This document shows positions 28,940 through 34,665 of a stretch of 34,665 nucleotides of DNA, piece by piece (the first letter of the stretch is position 1; the number at the start of each line of letters is the position of its first letter). The translations under genes were made by a program, and so were the position numbers. The notes under the pieces were generated by a model that searched no databases, was not told where the DNA came from, and saw only the letters and a program-made list of their open reading frames with translations. Source of the DNA: a bacterium. Its GTDB lineage: Bacteria > Krumholzibacteriota > Krumholzibacteriia > LZORAL124-64-63. The stretch lies in the NCBI GenBank assembly GCA_014730255.1, contig WJIQ01000116.1:1-34665 (forward strand). Direction: 5' to 3'.

Positions 28940-29458
28940 TCAGTCGAAGAGCGCCTTGAGGGCCCCGAACGTGGTCGCCTCGTTGGCCACCGCGTCGTCG
29001 TAGGTGATCTCCACGCGCCATTCGGTGATGACCGAGTCGCCCCCGCCCTGGGACCAGTCCTGCCCCGCGATGGTCCACGTGCCGCCTCCGCCCTCGCCGT
29101 GCCAGACGGTCATGTCCTCGTGCGGGGTGAAGTCGGTCGGATACCAGCCGGCCGGGTCGGTCGCCGGCTCGCCGCCCTCGGCGATGAAGAACAGCTCGAC
29201 CTGCGTCTGCCAGGCCGACGTGACCCAGATCCGCAGATCGCTCGACCACTCGTCGATGTCCACGGCGATGTAGACGCGGATGTCGCTGATGTAATGGTCG
29301 AGGGCGATGTCCATGGTGCTCGTGACCAGCGTGCCCGCGCCTCCCGGCGAGTCGGGGATCACGAGGTTCGGCGTGTCGGTGAAGGTGGTCGTCTGCATCT
29401 CCGCCTGGGCGAGGCCCGCGGCGAGCAGCACGACGGCGATGGCGGTGATCATTCGCAT
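28940..29458 (-). CDS. Secreted protein, P-domain-like beta-sandwich
   Basis: MRMITAIAVVLLAAGLAQAEM signal peptide; LVTSTMDIALDHYISDIRVYIAVDIDEWSSDLRIWVTS, GGGTWTIAGQDWSQGGGDSVITEWRVEITY, similar to proprotein convertase P-domain strands. Confidence 0.7.
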   Translation of the reverse strand: MRMITAIAVVLLAAGLAQAEMQTTTFTDTPNLVIPDSPGGAGTLVTSTMDIALDHYISDIRVYIAVDIDEWSSDLRIWVTSAWQTQVELFFIAEGGEPATDPAGWYPTDFTPHEDMTVWHGEGGGGTWTIAGQDWSQGGGDSVITEWRVEITYDDAVANEATTFGALKALFD

Positions 29459-29652
29459 CGGCGATCTCCCACGTCGGTCGCGGACCGCGGGCGCGCCGGC
29501 CGTCGGTCCACGGGGTTCCTGAACGCGCACATGCATGATCATATCACATGATTCTCATTTTTCATATCATCAGGTCCAGCCATCGACGATGCGCCAGGGC
29601 GGACGATGCGATATGCTTCCGCCGTCACGACCTCGATCGCGGAGGAGCCGCC

Positions 29653-30981
29653 GTGCCGCCACGCCGACGCTGGATGCTGTGGGCCGCCCTGGCCTACCTC
29701 GGGGTCCTGGCCGTCACCGCCACCGGCCTGGGCCTGCTGTACCAGGGAGCACGCACGCACCTGGACCAGGCCCTGGGGCAGCGGCTGAAGGCGGTGGCCG
29801 ACGCCACCGTGCACCTGGTCGACGGCGACCGGATCACCGACTGGTCGTTCGATCCGGAGGCGGGCACCGACCTGCTCTGGCTGACGAGCCGCCTCGAACG
29901 CATCCGCGAGGACAACCAGCTGGCCGAGATCACGCTCTGCGACCGTGACGGCTACGTCGTGACCTCGGCCAGCCAGCGCCTGGAACGCGGCGCACGGAAC
30001 GTGTTCTGGGACCTCGACCGGCCCGCGGTCGAGCTCGCGCGCGAGGGCATCACCTCGGTCTCGCGCCTCTACCGCTCCGGCGAGCTCTACCAGAAGTCGG
30101 CCCACGCGCCGGTGCTCGATCGCGATGGCCAGGTCGCCGGCGTGCTCACGGTCGAGGGCGCGGCTGATTTCTTCACCGCGCTGGCGGCGCTGCGTCGCGG
30201 GGCGTGGGCGACGGTCGTCGTGGTGCTCGTGTTCCTGGCGGTCATGGGTGGTCTGCTGCTGGGCATCCACCGGTCGCTCGAGCGCGCCCGCGCCTCGCTC
30301 GCGCGCCAGGAACACCTGGCGACCATGGGCCGCATGACCGCCGGCATCGCGCACGAGATCCGCAACCCGCTGGGCATCATCCGTGGCTCGGCCCAGAACC
30401 TCGAACGGGTCCTGCGCGACCATGACCTCGATCCGGAGATCGCCAGGTTCATCCCCGAGGAGGTCGACCGGCTCGATCGCATCCTGTCGGGCTACCTCGC
30501 CTTCGGTCGCGAGGACGAGGTGACCCTCGACCAGGTGGCCCTCGACCGGCTGGTCGCGCGCACGGTGAAGCTCGTGGCCGACGAGCTGGCCGACCGCGAC
30601 CTCGCGGTCTCGGTCGGGGCCTCGAGCGGCGTCACCGTGCAGGCCGACGCCCCGCGCCTGCAGCAGGTGCTGCTGAACCTCCTCCTCAACGCGCGCGACG
30701 CCGCGCCGGTCGGCAGCGAGGTCGAGGTCCGCGTGGCCAGGAACGGCGACCACGCCGAGGTGACCGTGGCCGATCGCGGGCCGGGACTCGCACCCGAGCA
30801 CGCCGACCGCGTCTTCGACCCCTTCTGGACCACCAAGGACAAGGGCAGCGGCCTCGGCCTGGCCGTCTCGCGCCGCATCGCCCGCCAGCACGGCGGCGAC
30901 CTGCGGCTCGAGGCGCGCGATCCCGGGCCGGGCTGCGTCGCCACCCTCGACCTGCCACTCGAACCACCATCCCGGGAGTGA
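29653..30981 (+). CDS. Sensor histidine kinase (NtrB/ZraS-like)
   Basis: Two TM helices with periplasmic sensor region; MGRMTAGIAHEIRNPLGIIRGSAQNLERVL (H-box); QQVLLNLLLNARDA, VADRGPGL, FDPFWTTKDKGSGLGLAVSRRIARQHGG. Confidence 0.95.
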   Translation: MPPRRRWMLWAALAYLGVLAVTATGLGLLYQGARTHLDQALGQRLKAVADATVHLVDGDRITDWSFDPEAGTDLLWLTSRLERIREDNQLAEITLCDRDGYVVTSASQRLERGARNVFWDLDRPAVELAREGITSVSRLYRSGELYQKSAHAPVLDRDGQVAGVLTVEGAADFFTALAALRRGAWATVVVVLVFLAVMGGLLLGIHRSLERARASLARQEHLATMGRMTAGIAHEIRNPLGIIRGSAQNLERVLRDHDLDPEIARFIPEEVDRLDRILSGYLAFGREDEVTLDQVALDRLVARTVKLVADELADRDLAVSVGASSGVTVQADAPRLQQVLLNLLLNARDAAPVGSEVEVRVARNGDHAEVTVADRGPGLAPEHADRVFDPFWTTKDKGSGLGLAVSRRIARQHGGDLRLEARDPGPGCVATLDLPLEPPSRE

Positions 30982-30989
30982 CCACGACC

Positions 30990-32354
<1,365 letters not shown>

Positions 32355-32364
32355 GCACGCCCAC

Positions 32365-32402
32365 CGGACCCGCGGTGTCCCTGTGGGGACAGACCTGGTC
32401 CG
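32365..32402. promoter_or_regulatory. 38-bp symmetric interrupted palindrome (candidate bEBP enhancer site and/or terminator)
   Basis: CGGACC-N5-TGTCCC-TGTG-GGGACA-N5-GGTCCG; 11 bp after the response regulator stop and about 85-120 bp upstream of the sigma54 -24 element. Confidence 0.55.
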
Positions 32403-32485
32403 ACCGGGCCGCCGATGCCGCGGCCGGCGCCTCCGCTCACCGTTCAAGCCATTGCGGATCAATGACCTCGGCCCCCGGCGCCCCA

Positions 32486-32501
32486 TGGCACGCCCCATGC
32501 T
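32486..32501 (+). promoter_or_regulatory. Sigma54 (-24/-12) promoter
   Basis: TGGCAC-gcccc-ATGCT, one mismatch to TGGCAC-N5-TTGCT; 47 bp before the ATG at 32548. Confidence 0.7.
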
Positions 32502-32547
32502 CGAATCATCGTCGGAGCCCCCAGATCACCTCGACCGGAGACCCGTC

Positions 32548-33579
32548 ATGCGACCCCTGATCCGTTCCCGAGGCCTGCCGCTGTTGATCCTCGCCGGCGT
32601 GATGCTCCTGACGCCCGGCGTGGCGAGCGCCCAGCACACCGGTCAGCTCACCGAGTTCATCGAACGCACCGCCGAGCTCCTGGACTGGGCCGCCGACCAG
32701 GTCGGCGTCTCGGAGAGCCAGCAGGCCCGACGCGTGCTCGAGGAGGCGTACCGGCTGCACGAGCGGTCGCTCGACCTGGCGGACGCCGGCCGGCCGATGG
32801 CCGCCCTGAGCGCCTCCCGGCGAGCCCGGGAGACGTCCCAGCACGCGGTCCGCCTCGCGCGCCGATCCCGGTCGCAGGAGGCCCGTCTGCAGCAGCGCCT
32901 GGAACGGTTGCAGGAGTACCGGGATCAGGTGCGCGAGCGCGCCCGCGAGGCGGGCGACGAGCGGGCGCTCCGCTTCGTCCGCGAGGCCGAGTCGCACGGC
33001 CACCGCGCCCTCGACCACTACCAGCAGGGCAACTACGACCTCGCCCTGCACCTGGTCGAGTCGGCCGAGGATCTGCTCGCCCGGGCCGCCCGGCTGCTGT
33101 TCGAGGGCGGCGGGCCCGAGCGCCTGCAGCGGGAGATCGAACGCGTCCGCGCCGCCATCGACCGCATCGCCGACCGCCTGCGTGATCGCGACGACACCGC
33201 CGCCCGCGGCCTGCTCGACGCCGCCGAGGAGGCCCTGGTGCAGGCCGAGGATCACGCCGGACGCGGCCAGCCCCTGCGCGCGATGCAGTCCCTGCGCCTG
33301 GCACGGCAGCTGGCCGGCCAGGCCGCCAGCACCGAGCAGGGCGGCCTCGATGCCGAGACCGTGCGCTCGCAGATCGAGCGCTGGGACGACCGGTACGATC
33401 AGGTGGCCGAATCGGTCGCCGACAGCGGCAGCGACCCGGCTCGCGAGACGCTCGAACGAGCGAGGCGACACCGCGACCGCGCCGCCGAGCACCTCGACGC
33501 CGACGCGCTCGAGGCCGCGCTGCGGCAGATCAAGGCCGCCTTCGACCTGCTCAACGAGGCCCAGGACCTGACGAGGTGA
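32548..33579 (+). CDS. Secreted/periplasmic all-alpha protein with about four ~80-aa repeats
   Basis: Signal peptide MRPLIRSRGLPLLILAGVMLLTPGVASAQ; repeats beginning RVLEEAYRLHERSLDLADAGRPMAAL, RFVREAESHGHRALDHYQQGNYDLAL, GLLDAAEEALVQAEDHAGRGQPLRAM, ETLERARRHRDRAAEHLDADALEAAL at periods 80/80/79 aa. Confidence 0.85.
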   Translation: MRPLIRSRGLPLLILAGVMLLTPGVASAQHTGQLTEFIERTAELLDWAADQVGVSESQQARRVLEEAYRLHERSLDLADAGRPMAALSASRRARETSQHAVRLARRSRSQEARLQQRLERLQEYRDQVRERAREAGDERALRFVREAESHGHRALDHYQQGNYDLALHLVESAEDLLARAARLLFEGGGPERLQREIERVRAAIDRIADRLRDRDDTAARGLLDAAEEALVQAEDHAGRGQPLRAMQSLRLARQLAGQAASTEQGGLDAETVRSQIERWDDRYDQVAESVADSGSDPARETLERARRHRDRAAEHLDADALEAALRQIKAAFDLLNEAQDLTR

Positions 33580-33580
33580 C

Positions 33581-34665
33581 GTGACCCGGCACCCGACCCG
33601 CCCTTCCGCACGGACGGGGGCGACCGCGCTCGCGGTCGTCTCGCTCGTGCTGTGCACCGGATCGGCCGCGGCCGCGACGTGGCGGCCCGAGGTCTCCGCC
33701 GGCTACGACACCTACGTTCACACCTACCACCTGGCCGAGGACGACACCACCGAGACGGTCTCCGAGTACGCGCTGACCGCCGGCCTCGCCGGTCGCTCGG
33801 ACCGGCGCGCGGTGCATCGCTGGTCGCTGCGCACCCGGGTCTCCGGCGGCAGCGAGCTCGTCCGCGAGCTGCTCGACGGCTCGTATCGGTGGCAACCGGA
33901 CGGCCGGCACGAGCGCCTCCGGCTGGACGTCGACTGGCGAGGGCGCCAGTACCAGGACGACAGCGAGTACTCGCTCACCAGCGACAACCACGAGGGGCTG
34001 GCCGAGCTCCGCGCCTACCCCTGGCGTCAAGGAGCCCTGCGCCTGGACGTCCGGGCCCGCGGCCGCTACATCCACTACGCGACGCCGTCGAGCCTGGAGC
34101 AGAGCTACCGCGAGCACGGGGGCGCCGTGTATCTCGCCTCGCGTGGTCTTGGCGAGCTGGCCTGGCGCGTCGGCGGCCTGGCGCGCCGGAGGGCCTACCC
34201 CGACTCCGCCGCCATCGACCGCGACCGGCTCGGGCTGGAGGCCGACCTGAACCGGACCGCCGGCGACCGCTTCCTGTGGCTGTTCCATCGCAGCGAGCGA
34301 CGGCTGGCTGCCGATCAGGAGGTCCGGCCGTCCGGCTGGTCCCACTGGTCGGAGCTGCGGCTGACCGAGCCGGCCGGCCCGGGCCACGTCGTGCTCGACC
34401 TCACGAGCGAGGTCTGGCGATACGACCGCGAGGACGCGACCTGGTACGACTCGTGGCGCATCGACACCGAGGTCGGCTACGGCTGGGGCGATCCCCTGTC
34501 CACCCGCTGGCAGGCCCTGGTGACCATCGACCGGCTGACGGCCGCCGACTCGCCCGAGCAGTACACGCAGGTCGGCCTGCGCGGCTCGGTCGAATCCTAC
34601 GCCGGACCGTTGACGGGGATCCTCGCCCTGGAGTACGGCCGGCGCTGGTACGCCGACCCCGACGA
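33581..34665 (+). CDS. Outer-membrane beta-barrel-like protein (C-terminus beyond window)
   Basis: Absent from the ORF track; manual translation from GTG: VTRHPTRPSARTGATALAVVSLVLCTGSAAAATWRPEVSAGYDTYVHTYHLAEDDTTETVSEYALTAGLAGRSDRRAVHRWSLRTRVSGGSELVRELLDGSYRW...; alternating amphipathic aromatic strands; open to the window end; 1-nt gap after 32548-33579. Confidence 0.7.
   Translation, partial: MTRHPTRPSARTGATALAVVSLVLCTGSAAAATWRPEVSAGYDTYVHTYHLAEDDTTETVSEYALTAGLAGRSDRRAVHRWSLRTRVSGGSELVRELLDGSYRWQPDGRHERLRLDVDWRGRQYQDDSEYSLTSDNHEGLAELRAYPWRQGALRLDVRARGRYIHYATPSSLEQSYREHGGAVYLASRGLGELAWRVGGLARRRAYPDSAAIDRDRLGLEADLNRTAGDRFLWLFHRSERRLAADQEVRPSGWSHWSELRLTEPAGPGHVVLDLTSEVWRYDREDATWYDSWRIDTEVGYGWGDPLSTRWQALVTIDRLTAADSPEQYTQVGLRGSVESYAGPLTGILALEYGRRWYADPD

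Noticed and set aside
29550-29570. Fur-box-like ATGAGAATCAT (minus strand)
   Set aside because: Only the central 11 bp resemble the Fur consensus; the flanks do not (about 12/19) and no iron-related gene is adjacent.

Overview
GC-rich bacterial chromosomal window, about 34.7 kb, nearly fully coding, with no tRNA, rRNA, CRISPR or mobile element that I can support. The main modules are: (1) a minus-strand imuA-imuB-dnaE2 mutasome cassette (500-5872). Its promoter region shares a 25-bp element with the promoter of a nearby lexA (9566-10174), which suggests a lineage-specific SOS box. (2) Secreted or lipoprotein genes: a small secreted protein, an alpha/beta-hydrolase-like lipoprotein and an orphan family-3 solute-binding protein. 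(3) A plus-strand four-gene operon (10631-17895): PrkA AAA+ kinase, DUF444/YeaH VWA protein, SpoVR, and a second divergent PrkA-like AAA+ protein, preceded by a sigma54 -24/-12 element. (4) A minus-strand Rnf operon (18028-25194): Zn-ribbon protein, hexaheme cytochrome c, RnfC-D-G-E-A, and RnfB fused to a GltD/NfnB-like FAD oxidoreductase. (5) Assorted genes: a hypothetical protein, a DUF819-like membrane protein, a hemolysin III-like protein, a methyltransferase and a secreted protein. (6) A ZraSR/NtrBC-like histidine kinase plus sigma54-activator response regulator. These are followed by a palindrome, a sigma54 promoter, a periplasmic protein made of about four ~80-aa helical repeats, and an outer-membrane beta-barrel-like ORF (33581 to the window end) that is absent from the supplied ORF track. 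The best candidates for undescribed biology are the dual-PrkA/VWA/SpoVR operon, the HK/RR-sigma54-helical-repeat-barrel locus, the RnfB-GltD fusion with its hexaheme cytochrome, and the lexA/imuA operator.
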